The notes: generated by a model from the sequence alone, not told the origin. Shown: positions 24,123-35,568, counted from the first letter of the stretch. The stretch is DNA of 38,991 nt from Opitutaceae bacterium (GCA_023269565.1 JAHFTD010000015.1:1-38991), one strand, 5' to 3'. Numbers and translations are program-made.

Positions 24123-25277
24123 CTAATAACGCGCCAGGGCCGGGTCGAGCCGCGCGGCCCAGGCGTCGATGCCGCCGGCGACGTTGGCGGCACGCTTGAA
24201 GCCGTTGGCGCGCAGGAAGCGCGTGGCCTGCCGGCTGCGGATACCGACGTGGCAAAGCGCGAGGATGGGCCGGTCGCGCGGCAGCTCGTTCAGCCTCTCT
24301 GGAATCTCGCGCAGCGGGATCCAGCGGGCGCCGGCGATGCGGCAGATTTCCAGCTCGTAGTCCTCGCGCACGTCGAGCAGCACCGCACCGGGAACGGCAG
24401 CGAGCAGCGCCCGGGCCTCCTCGACCTCAATATTGAGCGGCAACTCCCGCAGCTCGGCGGATGGCTCGGGCGTGCAGACCGCGGCGTAGTTCTGCGCTTC
24501 GAGCTGCCGGAGGGATGGCGCCGCGCCGCACAGCGGGCAGGCGGGGTCGCGGGCCAGGTTGAGTGTCTGGAAGGATTGGGCCAGTGAATCGTAGACCAGC
24601 AGCCGGCCGCGCAGCGGCTCGCCGACGTCGACGAGCACCTTGATCGCTTCCATCGCCTGCAGGCTGCCGATAACTCCGCACAGTGCGCCGAAGACGCCCG
24701 CTTCGCCGCAATCGGGCACGCTACCCGCGGGCGGCGGCGAGGGGAAGGCGCAGCGGTAACACGGGCCGCCCTGCGCCGGGTCGAAGACGCCGACCTGCCC
24801 GGAAAACTTGAACACGCTCCCGTGGACGAGCGGCTTGCGGGCGAAGAAAGCGGCGTCGTTGACCAGGTAGCGTGTGGGGAAATTGTCGGAGCCGTCGACG
24901 ACAAGGTCGTAGCCGGAAATGATGTCGAGGGCGTTGGCGGGAGTGAGACCACGATTGTGCAGCTGGAGATGGAGCGACGGATTCAGCGCGGCGAGTCGTT
25001 GCGCGGCGGATCTGAGCTTCGGCGCGCCGACCGCGGCGGTGTCGTGAAGGATCTGTCGCTGGAGGTTGTGCTCCGCGACCACGTCGAAGTCGGCGAGACC
25101 CAGCGTGCCCACGCCGGCGGCGGCGAGGTAGAGCGCCGCGGGGCTGCCCAGCCCGCCCATGCCGACCACGAGCACCCGCGCGTCCTTCAAGCATTGCTGT
25201 CCGCCCACGCCCACGCCCTCCAGCGAGAGGTGCCGGGAGTAGCGGGCAAGCTCGGCGGGAGTGAGGGGTTGAGGCAT
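24123..25277 (-). CDS. MoeZ/MoeBR-like E1 adenylyltransferase fused to a rhodanese domain
   Basis: ATG at 25277 gives 384 residues; ATG 25283 two codons upstream is equally possible. The ThiF/MoeB domain spans about 1-255, with GMGGLGSP (39-46) for ATP, DFDVVAEHNLQRQ, and zinc cysteines C173, C176, C247 and C250. The C-terminal rhodanese domain (about 280-384) has its active cysteine C342 in LCHVGIRS. Such fusions adenylate the C-terminal Gly-Gly of small sulfur carriers (MoaD, ThiS or CysO types) and then load sulfur, for molybdopterin, thiamine, cysteine or tRNA thiolation. No sulfur-carrier gene is in the window, so the pathway is open. It is divergent from manC. Confidence 0.9.
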   Translation of the reverse strand: MPQPLTPAELARYSRHLSLEGVGVGGQQCLKDARVLVVGMGGLGSPAALYLAAAGVGTLGLADFDVVAEHNLQRQILHDTAAVGAPKLRSAAQRLAALNPSLHLQLHNRGLTPANALDIISGYDLVVDGSDNFPTRYLVNDAAFFARKPLVHGSVFKFSGQVGVFDPAQGGPCYRCAFPSPPPAGSVPDCGEAGVFGALCGVIGSLQAMEAIKVLVDVGEPLRGRLLVYDSLAQSFQTLNLARDPACPLCGAAPSLRQLEAQNYAAVCTPEPSAELRELPLNIEVEEARALLAAVPGAVLLDVREDYELEICRIAGARWIPLREIPERLNELPRDRPILALCHVGIRSRQATRFLRANGFKRAANVAGGIDAWAARLDPALARY

Positions 25278-25330
25278 GTCCATCTGCAATTTTGGATGCC
25301 GGCGCAAAAAGGCAAACGTCCAGTTCGCCG

Positions 25331-25359
25331 TTGACGCGACGAGGACGGGTAAATCGTAT
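25331..25359 (+). promoter_or_regulatory. Possible sigma70-type promoter of manC
   Basis: TTGACG (25331-25336), a 17-base spacer and TCGTAT (25354-25359) match a -35/-10 pair. The -10 ends only 6 bases before the ATG at 25366, so the transcript would be leaderless. Prediction by eye only. Confidence 0.35.
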
Positions 25360-25365
25360 GCGCCT

Positions 25366-26451
25366 ATGCCCGAGCGCTTCGCAGTCATCATGGCCGGCGG
25401 CCGCGGGGAACGGTTCTGGCCGCAGAGCCGCCACCGCACGCCCAAGCACCTGCTGCCCATCGTGGGCGACCGGCCGATGCTGGCGCAGACGGTCGGGCGC
25501 GTGCTCGGAGTCGTCCCGCGCGAGAACATCATCGTCATCACCACGCAGACGCAGCTGGCCGGCGTGCAGGCGGTCTGCCCGGAACTGCCCGCCGCCAACC
25601 TCATTGCCGAGCCGGTGGGCCGCGACACCGCCGCCGCGACCGGTCTGGCGATGCTCCTCGTGAAGCAGCGCAATCCGGTGGCGGCGTTCGCCATGCTGCC
25701 CGCCGACCATGTGATCCACGACGTTCTCGAATATCAGGCGGTCCTGCGCACGGCGTTCGAGGCGGCGGAAAGCGCCGACATGCTCATCACCATCGGCGTC
25801 AGGCCCGCGCGGCCCGAGACCGGCTTCGGCTACATCCAGCAAGCCGGACCGTGGCGCAAGATCGACGGTCGCGGCGTGTTTGCCGCCAAACGCTTCGTGG
25901 AAAAACCCGACCTCGCCACGGCGCAGGGCTATATCGCCTCCGGCGAGTATTTCTGGAACGCCGGTATGTTCGTCTGGCGCGTGCCGGTGGTTGCGGCGGC
26001 ATTCCGGCAGCATGCGCCGGAACTGGCGGCGGGGCTGGACAGGCTCGAAGCTGCGCTGCACACCGGTCGTGCCGACGCTGCCCTCGCGCAGGTTTACCCG
26101 GCGCTGCCGAAGATTTCCGTCGATTACGCGCTGATGGAAAAATCCACCAATGTCGTCGTCGTGCCCGCGACGTTCGATTGGGACGATGTCGGTGCGTGGC
26201 CGGCGGTCGCGGGCCATTTCGCGCCGGACGCCGCCGGCAACGTGCTGCGCGGCGACGCCGTCGTCGAGGACGGCCGGGGCAACATCATCGTGTCGGCCGA
26301 CGGCCACCTCACCGCCGTCGTCGGCGCCGACGATTTGGTGGTCGTGCACACACCCGACGCCACGCTCGTCTGCCGTAAAGACCGGGCGCAGGACATCAAG
26401 GCGCTGCTCAAGCGCCTCGAGTCCGACCCCGCGCGGAAAAAATATCTCTGA
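25366..26451 (+). CDS. manC: Mannose-1-phosphate guanylyltransferase
   Basis: ATG at 25366 gives 361 residues. The nucleotidyltransferase signature is MAGGRGERFWPQSR near the N-terminus, followed by PKHLLPIVGDRPML. AMLPADHVI, RFVEKP and WNAGMFVWR are typical of GDP-mannose pyrophosphorylases. The protein is the short type, without the C-terminal phosphomannose isomerase domain of the fused ManC/AlgA enzymes. It makes GDP-mannose for polysaccharide and glycoprotein synthesis, and may feed the polysaccharide locus at the left of the window. It is followed after 3 bp by ruvX. Confidence 0.94.
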   Translation: MPERFAVIMAGGRGERFWPQSRHRTPKHLLPIVGDRPMLAQTVGRVLGVVPRENIIVITTQTQLAGVQAVCPELPAANLIAEPVGRDTAAATGLAMLLVKQRNPVAAFAMLPADHVIHDVLEYQAVLRTAFEAAESADMLITIGVRPARPETGFGYIQQAGPWRKIDGRGVFAAKRFVEKPDLATAQGYIASGEYFWNAGMFVWRVPVVAAAFRQHAPELAAGLDRLEAALHTGRADAALAQVYPALPKISVDYALMEKSTNVVVVPATFDWDDVGAWPAVAGHFAPDAAGNVLRGDAVVEDGRGNIIVSADGHLTAVVGADDLVVVHTPDATLVCRKDRAQDIKALLKRLESDPARKKYL

Positions 26452-26454
26452 GCG

Positions 26455-26892
26455 ATGCACTGCCTCGGCATCGATTACGGCACGAAGCGGATCGGCCTCA
26501 GTCACGGCGAGAAGGAGATCGGCGTGGCCGTGCCGCTGCCCGCGCTCATCGAACCCGACGCGGAGACACTCTGGCGGAAGCTGGGCGAACTCCTCCAGAC
26601 GCGCCGCATCACCGACCTCGTCGTCGGTTATCCCTTCAACATGGACGGCTCGGCCGGCTTCAAGGCGAAGGAAGTGGATGCGTTCGTCACGGAATTGCAG
26701 CGCCGCTTCACCTTACCGGTGCATCTTGTGGATGAGACACTCACGACCTACACCGCCGAGCAGACCATCGCCAAGAAGGACCGGCGCGACGTGCGCGACA
26801 GCGGGCTGGTCGACTCGCGAGCGGCCACGCTCATCCTGCAGGATTTTCTCGATAACGGGCCGACGTTTCTGCCCGAGTCCGAGCTGCCATGA
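26455..26892 (+). CDS. ruvX: Putative Holliday junction resolvase / pre-16S rRNA nuclease (RuvX/YqgF)
   Basis: This 145-residue protein starts at ATG 26455. The RNase H-like catalytic Asp is in GIDYGTKRIG (D7). LVVGYPFNMDGSAG, VHLVDETLTTYTAE and VDSRAATLILQDFL complete the YqgF motifs, including the second and third acidic residues. YqgF trims the 5' end of 16S rRNA in E. coli and is also annotated as a putative resolvase. Its TGA overlaps the truA start (ATGA). Confidence 0.95.
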   Translation: MHCLGIDYGTKRIGLSHGEKEIGVAVPLPALIEPDAETLWRKLGELLQTRRITDLVVGYPFNMDGSAGFKAKEVDAFVTELQRRFTLPVHLVDETLTTYTAEQTIAKKDRRDVRDSGLVDSRAATLILQDFLDNGPTFLPESELP

Positions 26893-27641
26893 ACCGGATC
26901 GGCCAGACCCGGCGGTGGAAATGCACCTGCGCCTACGATGGCGGCGCATTTTCCGGCTGGCAAAGTCAGCCCGGCGGCAACGCAGTGCAGGACGTGCTGG
27001 AGCGCCGGCTACGTGAGATATTCAAGCGCGACGTGCGCGTCCACGGCAGCGGGCGCACGGACGCCGGCGTCCATGCGCTCGCGCAGGTGTTCCACTTCGA
27101 CGCCACCTGGGCGCATGGCGCGGAAAAGCTGCGCGCGGCGTTGCAACACCGATTGCGGCGCGGCCTCCAGGTCAAAAACGTGCGGTGTGCGCCGAAGGAT
27201 TTTCATGCGCGGTTCTCCGCCAAGGGGAAAATCTATCGCTACGAGATTTTCCTCGGAGAGGCGGACCCGTTCACCACGCCTTATTGCTGGGCGGTGACCC
27301 GCCCACTCAATTGGAAGACGGTGACCGAGGCGGCGGCATTGCTGCGCGGCAAGCATGACTTCAAGGCGTTCACCGCCGCGGGTGGCACGGAGCGCCAGAC
27401 AACCGTGCGACACCTGCGCCGGCTCGACCTCCTCCACCGCGGCCGGCGGGGGAGGCTGACGTTCGAGGCCGACGGGTTCCTCTACAAGATGGTGCGCAGC
27501 CTGACCGGGGCGCTCGTCAGCGTGGGCGAGGGCAAGCTGGCGCCGCGCGACGTGGCGGCCTTACTCCGGTCGCGCACGCGCGTGCCCGCGGTGCAGACCG
27601 CACCGCCACAGGGCTTGTTTCTGGTGAAAGTGCTGTATTAG
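26889..27641 (+). CDS. truA: tRNA pseudouridine(38-40) synthase
   Basis: This 250-residue protein starts at ATG 26889, within the ruvX stop. The catalytic Asp is D58 in GSGRTDAGVHA. CAYDGGAFSGWQ and DFHARFSAKGKIYRYEIF are standard TruA blocks, as is FLYKMVRSLTGALVSVGEGKL near the end. It converts U38-U40 of tRNA anticodon stems to pseudouridine. The gene is in a compact plus-strand run of housekeeping genes (manC-ruvX-truA-comF-accD-folC). Confidence 0.97.
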   Translation: MNRIGQTRRWKCTCAYDGGAFSGWQSQPGGNAVQDVLERRLREIFKRDVRVHGSGRTDAGVHALAQVFHFDATWAHGAEKLRAALQHRLRRGLQVKNVRCAPKDFHARFSAKGKIYRYEIFLGEADPFTTPYCWAVTRPLNWKTVTEAAALLRGKHDFKAFTAAGGTERQTTVRHLRRLDLLHRGRRGRLTFEADGFLYKMVRSLTGALVSVGEGKLAPRDVAALLRSRTRVPAVQTAPPQGLFLVKVLY

Positions 27642-27650
27642 CTTGCCGAC

Positions 27651-28385
27651 GTGAATGCGACGCTGCACCGGGCCTGGCGCGATACGCTCGATGTGGCGTT
27701 CCCACGGAACTGCGTGGCTTGCGGCGGCCTGGTGGAGGAGGGCGGGTTGCGGCATGTGTGCCCGTTGTGCGAAGGGCAGCTGCATTTGGTGGAAGCGCCG
27801 CATTGCACCACGTGCGGACATCCGTTCTACGGCGAGATGGCGGCCAACCGGCTTTGCGAGCACTGCGAGGCGCTCGAGCCGGAGTTCGGCGAGGGCAAGA
27901 CGGCCATTCTCCTCAAGGGCCCGGGGCGGGCGTTGATCCATGCCTTGAAATACCACCAGGCGCTGCACGTGCTGGAGGACATCGTCACGCTGATGCGCCG
28001 CACGCCCGGCTACGCCGCCTACCTGCGAGGCTCGGTGCTGGTGCCGGTGCCGCTGCATTCGCGCAAGCTGCGCGAGCGGGGCTACAACCAGAGCCGGCTG
28101 CTGGCCGACTGCGCGGTGCAAGCCGTTGACGGGCAGGCGAGCGTCTCCGAGATGCTGCGCCGCGTGGCGGATACGGAGTCGCAAACGCATTACGATAGGG
28201 AGACCCGCCGGAAGAACCTCAAAAATGCCTTTGCGTTGGCTCCCGGCGCCGCCATAACCCCCGCCGAACGCTACCTGCTCGTCGATGACGTTTTTACCAC
28301 GGGTTCCACTCTCAACGCCTGCGCCGCGGTCATGCGTCGCGCCGGCTGCCTGAATCTCGACGTCGTGACCTTCGGCCACGGCTGA
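27651..28385 (+). CDS. comF: ComF family phosphoribosyltransferase-like protein
   Basis: GTG at 27651 gives 244 residues. The N-terminal zinc region contains eight cysteines arranged as four C-x2-C pairs (21/24, 37/40, 52/55, 69/72). The phosphoribosyltransferase domain contains [20 protein letters not shown] and the PRPP loop [16 protein letters not shown]. In naturally competent bacteria ComF helps turn imported single-stranded DNA into recombinants, working with DprA and the helicase ComFA or PriA. Many non-competent bacteria also have it, so competence cannot be claimed. It starts 9 bp after truA and ends 7 bp before accD. Confidence 0.93.
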   Translation: MNATLHRAWRDTLDVAFPRNCVACGGLVEEGGLRHVCPLCEGQLHLVEAPHCTTCGHPFYGEMAANRLCEHCEALEPEFGEGKTAILLKGPGRALIHALKYHQALHVLEDIVTLMRRTPGYAAYLRGSVLVPVPLHSRKLRERGYNQSRLLADCAVQAVDGQASVSEMLRRVADTESQTHYDRETRRKNLKNAFALAPGAAITPAERYLLVDDVFTTGSTLNACAAVMRRAGCLNLDVVTFGHG

Positions 28386-28392
28386 CACTCCG

Positions 28393-29307
28393 ATGACCCA
28401 TTTCGCCAAACCCAAACTTCCCTCGGCCAAAGGCGGCATCCGCAAGAAAAAGGTGACCACCGAGGGGCTGTGGACCAAATGCCCGGTCTCCGGCGAGATC
28501 GTCTTCAACAAGGACCTCGAGGCCAACCTCATGGTCGTGCCGAAGAGCGGCTACCATTTCCCCATCGGCGCGCGCGAGCGCATCCGCTCGATGATCGATG
28601 AGGGGACGTTCGAGGAGTTCGACGCTGGCGTAAAGTCGGCGGATCCGCTGAAGTTCGTCGACACCGCTACGTATCCCGACCGCATAAAGAAATACCAAAA
28701 AGAAAGCGGGCTGCCCGAAGCCGTCATCTGCGGCACCGGCAAACTCCACGGCATGGAAGTGTCGCTGGCTGTGATGGATTTCCGCTTCTGCGGCGGCGCG
28801 ATGGGCGCGGCGGTGGGTGAAAAGATCACCCGGGCCGCCGAGCGCGCACTGGAGAAACGGATCCCGTGCATCATTGTCAGCTCCTCGGGTGGCGCGCGCA
28901 TGCAGGAGGGTATTTTTTCGCTGATGCAGATGGCCAAGACCAGTGCGGCATTCGGCCGGCTGGCGGCGGCGAAGCTGCCTTACATCTCCATCCTCACCTA
29001 TCCGACGACCGGCGGCGTCACCGCCAGCTTCGCCACGCTGGGCGATGTCATCCTCGCCGAGCCGGGTGCGCTCATCGGTTTCGCCGGCGCGCGGGTTATC
29101 AAGGAGACGACCAAACAGACACTGCCGGCGGGTTTTCAGACGGCGGAGTTCCTGCTCAAGCACGGACTGATCGACCAGATCGTCCCGCGCACCGGGATGC
29201 GCGACCGGCTCGCCAGCCTGCTGCAGGTGCTGCACCTGCACAAGTATCAGCCGCGGAAGACGGGCTCGGCCTCGCCGCTTCCCGCCGCCGCAGCCAAGAC
29301 CGGTTGA
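28393..29307 (+). CDS. accD: Acetyl-CoA carboxylase carboxyltransferase beta subunit, degenerate zinc ribbon
   Basis: This 304-residue protein starts at ATG 28393. The crotonase-like carboxyltransferase domain is complete: [22 protein letters not shown] and [15 protein letters not shown], followed by [14 protein letters not shown]. With AccA it transfers carboxyl from biotin to acetyl-CoA, making malonyl-CoA for fatty acids. The N-terminal segment [20 protein letters not shown] aligns with the usual zinc ribbon (WTKC-x2-C ... VCPKC), but only C30 remains; the other three positions are S33, V49 and S52. It therefore cannot hold a four-Cys zinc site. The alpha subunit is not in the window. folC follows after 11 bp, a common accD-folC pairing. 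Confidence 0.95.
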   Translation: MTHFAKPKLPSAKGGIRKKKVTTEGLWTKCPVSGEIVFNKDLEANLMVVPKSGYHFPIGARERIRSMIDEGTFEEFDAGVKSADPLKFVDTATYPDRIKKYQKESGLPEAVICGTGKLHGMEVSLAVMDFRFCGGAMGAAVGEKITRAAERALEKRIPCIIVSSSGGARMQEGIFSLMQMAKTSAAFGRLAAAKLPYISILTYPTTGGVTASFATLGDVILAEPGALIGFAGARVIKETTKQTLPAGFQTAEFLLKHGLIDQIVPRTGMRDRLASLLQVLHLHKYQPRKTGSASPLPAAAAKTG

Positions 29308-29318
29308 GTCTTCCCGCC

Positions 29319-30629
29319 ATGCCGAGCCGTCCGCCGCCGTTGGCCGACTACGCGTCGGTGGCAGATCTTCTCTTCTCCCTGAAGAGCATCGGTGTGCGCT
29401 TTGGCGTCGAGCGGATGCAGCATCTCGTCGAGGCGCTCGGCCATCCCGAGCACAGCTGTCCAGTCGTCCACGTCGCCGGCACCAACGGCAAGGGCTCTGT
29501 GTCGGCCATGCTCGAGTCCATCCTGCGCACCGCCGGCTGCCGCACGGGGCTCTACACCTCGCCGCACCTCGTGAAGCTCGGCGAGCGCGTGCAGGTGGAC
29601 CGCCGCCTCCTGAGCGAGACGGAAATCGTCGCCTACACGCGCGAGCTGCTACCCGTGGCGCAGAAATTGGGCGCGCGCGGACCGGACGAGCACCCGACAT
29701 TCTTCGAGTTCATGACCGCGATGGCGTTCCTGCAATTCCAGCGCCAGCGCGCGGACGTGGCGATCATCGAGGTTGGCCTGGGCGGCCGGCTCGACGCGAC
29801 CAATATCGTGCTGCCCGAGATGGCGGTCATCACCTCCATCGGCCTCGACCACATGGAATACCTCGGTGACAACGTCGCGCAGATCGCGCGCGAGAAGGCG
29901 GGCGTCATCAAGGAGGGCCGCCCGGTTGTCCTCGGCCGGTTGCCGGCGGAGGCGGAGCAGGTCATCCGCGAGGTCGCGCGCGCGCGCCACGCGCCGGTGC
30001 ACTCCGTGCGCGAGGTGTTTGGCGAGAATCTGGCCGACTACCCGGCAACCAACCTGGAGGGCGACTACCAGCGCTGGAACGCCGCCACTGCCACGCTCGC
30101 CGCGCGGTTGCTGCGCGGACGCTTCCAGCTCGACGACGCCACCATCGCGCGCGGGCTGCGGCAGGTCAGCTGGGCGGGCCGCTGGCAGAGGACGAGCATC
30201 GGGGGCCGGCCGCTTATCCTCGACGCCTCGCACAATCCCGAGGGCGCGCAGGTGCTGGAAAACAACCTGCACAAGCTCGTCGCCGCGACGGGCCGCAAGC
30301 CGGTGATTGTCACCGGCGCGCTCGGCGAGTTCCGCGCACGGGCGCTGCTCGACGTCGTCTGCCGCTACGCGCAGGAGGTGCACCTCGTGCGGCCGCACCA
30401 GGAGCGCGCCTGCACGTGGGAGCAAATGGAAGCGTTCGCGCCGCCAGAGGAGCGCCGGCTGCTGCGCCGCGCGACACTGGAGGAGATTTTTCCCGATTCG
30501 CAGACGTGCACGGTCGGCGGGACGGAGGACACCGTAATCGTTACCGGTTCAATCTACCTGCTCGGCGAAGTGCTCGCCCGGATCGAGCCCGATCGCGGCA
30601 CCGGTGAAGGCCGGTTGCAGGATTTTTGA
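29319..30629 (+). CDS. folC: Bifunctional folylpolyglutamate synthase/dihydrofolate synthase
   Basis: ATG at 29319 gives 436 residues; longer in-frame extensions overlap accD. The ATP loop is HVAGTNGKGSV (51-61). TGLYTSPHL, EVGLGGRLDATN and ILDASHNPEGA are standard Mur-ligase/FolC motifs. It adds Glu to folates and, in most bacteria, to dihydropteroate. It is the last gene of the plus-strand run starting with manC and is convergent to tyrS, with 99 bp in between. Confidence 0.96.
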   Translation: MPSRPPPLADYASVADLLFSLKSIGVRFGVERMQHLVEALGHPEHSCPVVHVAGTNGKGSVSAMLESILRTAGCRTGLYTSPHLVKLGERVQVDRRLLSETEIVAYTRELLPVAQKLGARGPDEHPTFFEFMTAMAFLQFQRQRADVAIIEVGLGGRLDATNIVLPEMAVITSIGLDHMEYLGDNVAQIAREKAGVIKEGRPVVLGRLPAEAEQVIREVARARHAPVHSVREVFGENLADYPATNLEGDYQRWNAATATLAARLLRGRFQLDDATIARGLRQVSWAGRWQRTSIGGRPLILDASHNPEGAQVLENNLHKLVAATGRKPVIVTGALGEFRARALLDVVCRYAQEVHLVRPHQERACTWEQMEAFAPPEERRLLRRATLEEIFPDSQTCTVGGTEDTVIVTGSIYLLGEVLARIEPDRGTGEGRLQDF

Positions 30630-30728
30630 GCAGGGGATCGATGAATATCCCGGTGACAGAGCAGGGTGAAAATCCACATAACTAGCAGGCGAGTGGGAGC
30701 ATATTCTAGTTGGAATACGCGCCCGCCT
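30630..30728. other. Intergenic region between convergent folC and tyrS
   Basis: No gene is visible. An imperfect inverted repeat around GCATATTC ... GGAATACGC with GGCG/CGCC outer arms (about 30688-30728) might act as a two-way terminator, but pairing is interrupted and there is no T-tract. Confidence 0.35.
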
Positions 30729-32012
30729 TCATCCCCGGACGCTCAGCACCGCGTAAGTCCGTTTACCTCTGCGGAGCAGGAGATACTTGCCGAAGAGCAG
30801 GTCGCTGGATGTGACGATGCGCGAGTGGTCGATACGGACGTTGTTGAGGTAGATGCCGCCGGCGTCGAGGTCCTTGCGGGCGGCGCCTTTTGACGGCGCG
30901 AGCCCGGAGTGGACGACAAGGTCGGCGATCGGGGTGCCGGGACCCTCGAGTTTGGTTTTTTCCAGGTCCTTGGTCGGGACTTCACCGACGACATCGTTAA
31001 GGATGGTCTCGCTGATGCCGTCGAGCGGGCCGCCGAAGAGGATCTCGCTGGCTTTGAGCGCGGCGGCGTGTGCCTCCTGGCCGTGGACGAGCGTGGTCAT
31101 CTCGCGGGCGAGGGCCTTTGGGGCGGCGCGGGCGCCGGGGTTGGCCTTCAGCTCGGCCTCAAGCGCGGCGATCTCATCCGGGGAGAGGAACGTGAGCGTC
31201 TTGAGCAGCTTGACGACATCGGCATCGTCAGCATTCACGAAGAACTGATAAAAACGATAGGGGCTGGTCTTCTTCGGATCGAGCCAGACGGTGCCGGCGG
31301 CGGTCTTGCCGTATTTGGAGCCGTCGGCCTTGGTCAGGAGCGGGAAGACGAGGCCCCAGACGGTGGCGCCGGATTTCTTGCGGGTGAGCTCGGTGCCGAC
31401 GGTGATGTTGCCCCACTGGTCGGTGGCACCGACCTGCAGCTCGCACTTCAAGGTCTGGTGGAGGTGGTAGAAATCATGTCCTTGGAGCAGCATGTAGCTG
31501 AACTCCGTGAAACTGATGCCGGTGCCGCGGTCCTCCATGCGCGAGCGGACGGAATCCTTCGCGATCATGGAGTTCACGGTGATGTGCTTGCCGATGTCGC
31601 GCAGGAAATCGAGCAGGGTGAGCGGCGCGGTCCAGTCGGTGTTGTTGACGAGGCGGGCGGGATTTTTCGCCGCGGAGAAGTCGAGGAACTTGGCCAGCTG
31701 CACCTTGATGCCGGCGATGTTGGCGGCGAGCTGGACGGCCGAGAGGAGGTTGCGTTCGTCGGACTTGCCGGAGGGGTCGCCGACCATGCCGGTGGCGCCG
31801 CCGGCCAGGGCGATGGGGTGGTGGCCGTGCAGCTGGAAGCGCCGGAGGGCGAGCAGCGGCACGAGGTTGCCGACGTGGAGTGAGTCGGAGGTGGGGTCGA
31901 AGCCGCAGTAGAGCGTGATGGGGCCGGCGGCGAGGCGCTGGGCCAGCGCGGCGCGGTCCGTGCAGTCGGCGTAGAGTCCGCGCCTGTCGAGTTCGGCCAG
32001 GATGTCGCTCAT
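30729..32012 (-). CDS. tyrS: Tyrosyl-tRNA synthetase
   Basis: This 427-residue protein starts at ATG 32012, normal bacterial TyrRS length. The HIGH motif is HVGN (46-49) after YCGFDPTSDSL. GGATGMVGDPSGKSDER and QVGATDQWGNITVG (tyrosine and ATP binding) are clear. The KMSKS equivalent is KYGKT in ADGSKYGKTAAG. A C-terminal S4 domain (about 360-427) begins DLVVHSGLAPSKGAARKDL. It charges tRNA-Tyr. It is divergent from the peroxiredoxin gene across 213 bp. No T-box leader was seen. Confidence 0.97.
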   Translation of the reverse strand: MSDILAELDRRGLYADCTDRAALAQRLAAGPITLYCGFDPTSDSLHVGNLVPLLALRRFQLHGHHPIALAGGATGMVGDPSGKSDERNLLSAVQLAANIAGIKVQLAKFLDFSAAKNPARLVNNTDWTAPLTLLDFLRDIGKHITVNSMIAKDSVRSRMEDRGTGISFTEFSYMLLQGHDFYHLHQTLKCELQVGATDQWGNITVGTELTRKKSGATVWGLVFPLLTKADGSKYGKTAAGTVWLDPKKTSPYRFYQFFVNADDADVVKLLKTLTFLSPDEIAALEAELKANPGARAAPKALAREMTTLVHGQEAHAAALKASEILFGGPLDGISETILNDVVGEVPTKDLEKTKLEGPGTPIADLVVHSGLAPSKGAARKDLDAGGIYLNNVRIDHSRIVTSSDLLFGKYLLLRRGKRTYAVLSVRG

Positions 32013-32225
32013 GGTGTCGGGAGCGTTATCGGCGGCGGTGGCAGGCGAGGCAAGGGGAAGTTTCGTGGGCCGGACGAGAAAATCTAATGAAGCGCGCAGT
32101 GAATTTAGTAACCGCGCTCATACCGCTGCAAATGGGGTTGCGGCGCGCTGGCGCGCGGCTCTAGTTTGCTCTCCCTGAGCCGGCGCCACGCCGCCTCGTA
32201 TCTCCACCCCAAACCATCTGCCACC
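32013..32225. other. Divergent intergenic region, tyrS / peroxiredoxin
   Basis: No ORF of interest. It must hold promoters for two divergent genes. On the plus strand TTGCGG (32138-32143), an 18-base spacer and TAGTTT (32162-32167) are a possible weak promoter for the peroxiredoxin. A short GC palindrome (GCGCGCTGGCGCGC region, 32143-32157) overlaps the spacer. Confidence 0.4.
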
Positions 32226-32699
32226 ATGCCTCTCGCTGTCGGAACCCAAGCCCCGGATTTTACCCTCAAGTCGATGACCAAGGACGGTCTCAAGGACGTC
32301 AAGCTGAGCGACCACGCCGGCCAGCAGCAGGTCGTGCTGCTGTTCTTCCCGCTGGCCTTCACCGGCACATGCACGCAGGAGATGTGCGACATCACCGCCG
32401 GCTTCGGCGGCTACACGAGCCTCGGCGCGGTTGTCTACGGCATCAGCGTCGACAGCCCGTTCGCGCAGGCGGCCTGGGCCAAGGAGCACAAGATCACCGT
32501 GCCGCTGCTTTCCGACCTGAACAAAACCGTCACCAAGGCCTATGACGTGGTGTTCCCGAACCTGGCCGGCGTGGGCGACACATCGGCCCGCGCGGCGTTC
32601 GTCGTCGGCCGGGACGGCGTCATCAAATACGCCGAGCAGACCCCGACGCCGAAGGACCTGCCGGATTTCACCAAGGTGAAGGCGGCCTTGGCGATGTGA
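32226..32699 (+). CDS. Peroxiredoxin (AhpC/TSA family, atypical 2-Cys type)
   Basis: ATG at 32226 gives 157 residues. The thioredoxin fold starts GTQAPDFTL. The active site is FFPLAFTGTCTQEMC, with the peroxidatic Cys at 49 (TGTC) and a second Cys at 54, a spacing found in Bcp/PrxQ-type and related enzymes that form an intramolecular disulfide. A conserved Arg is in TSARAAFVVGRDG. It should reduce hydrogen peroxide and alkyl peroxides using thioredoxin. It stands alone between the tyrS divergent promoter region and a palindromic repeat. Confidence 0.92.
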   Translation: MPLAVGTQAPDFTLKSMTKDGLKDVKLSDHAGQQQVVLLFFPLAFTGTCTQEMCDITAGFGGYTSLGAVVYGISVDSPFAQAAWAKEHKITVPLLSDLNKTVTKAYDVVFPNLAGVGDTSARAAFVVGRDGVIKYAEQTPTPKDLPDFTKVKAALAM

Positions 32700-32708
32700 G
32701 TTCCCTTC

Positions 32709-32760
32709 TGTAGGAGCGGCTTTACGCCGCGATTGATCGGGGCGTAAAGCCTCTCCTACA
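32709..32760. repeat. REP-like palindromic element
   Basis: The arms 32709-32728 and 32741-32760 are 20 nt each and complementary at 19 of 20 positions (TGTAGGAG...GGCTTTACGCC). The 12-base loop is GCGATTGATCGG. The type TGTAGGAGCGGCTTTA-CGCC-GCGA resembles widespread intergenic REP/palindromic units known from many Gram-negative genomes. It lies between the peroxiredoxin stop and acnA. On the plus strand it is followed by A6, not T, so it is not a classical plus-strand terminator; on RNA it would form a very stable hairpin. Confidence 0.85.
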
Positions 32761-32823
32761 AAAAACAGAATGCCACCCGACGTTTTCCGAGCGAAAATCA
32801 GAAAATCCCAAATTTTAAATCCC

Positions 32824-35499
<2,676 letters not shown>

Positions 35500-35568
35500 T
35501 CAGCCCGGCCGTGCGGGCGACGCCGGTCGCGACCGTCGCAAGCCAGCGCGTTCCCCCCAATCCCAATC

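Noticed and set aside
28330-29700. 456-residue minus-strand frame across accD and folC
   Set aside because: Spans two confident plus-strand genes and shows shadow-type composition.
32770-32823. Upstream ATG start for acnA
   Set aside because: The added 18 residues lack homology and the DNA is AT-rich like a promoter region; GTG 32824 gives the canonical N-terminus and Fe-S cysteine numbering.
35503-35518. GCCCG/CGGGC hairpin after acnA as a terminator
   Set aside because: Only 5 bp of stem with no T-tract on the plus strand.
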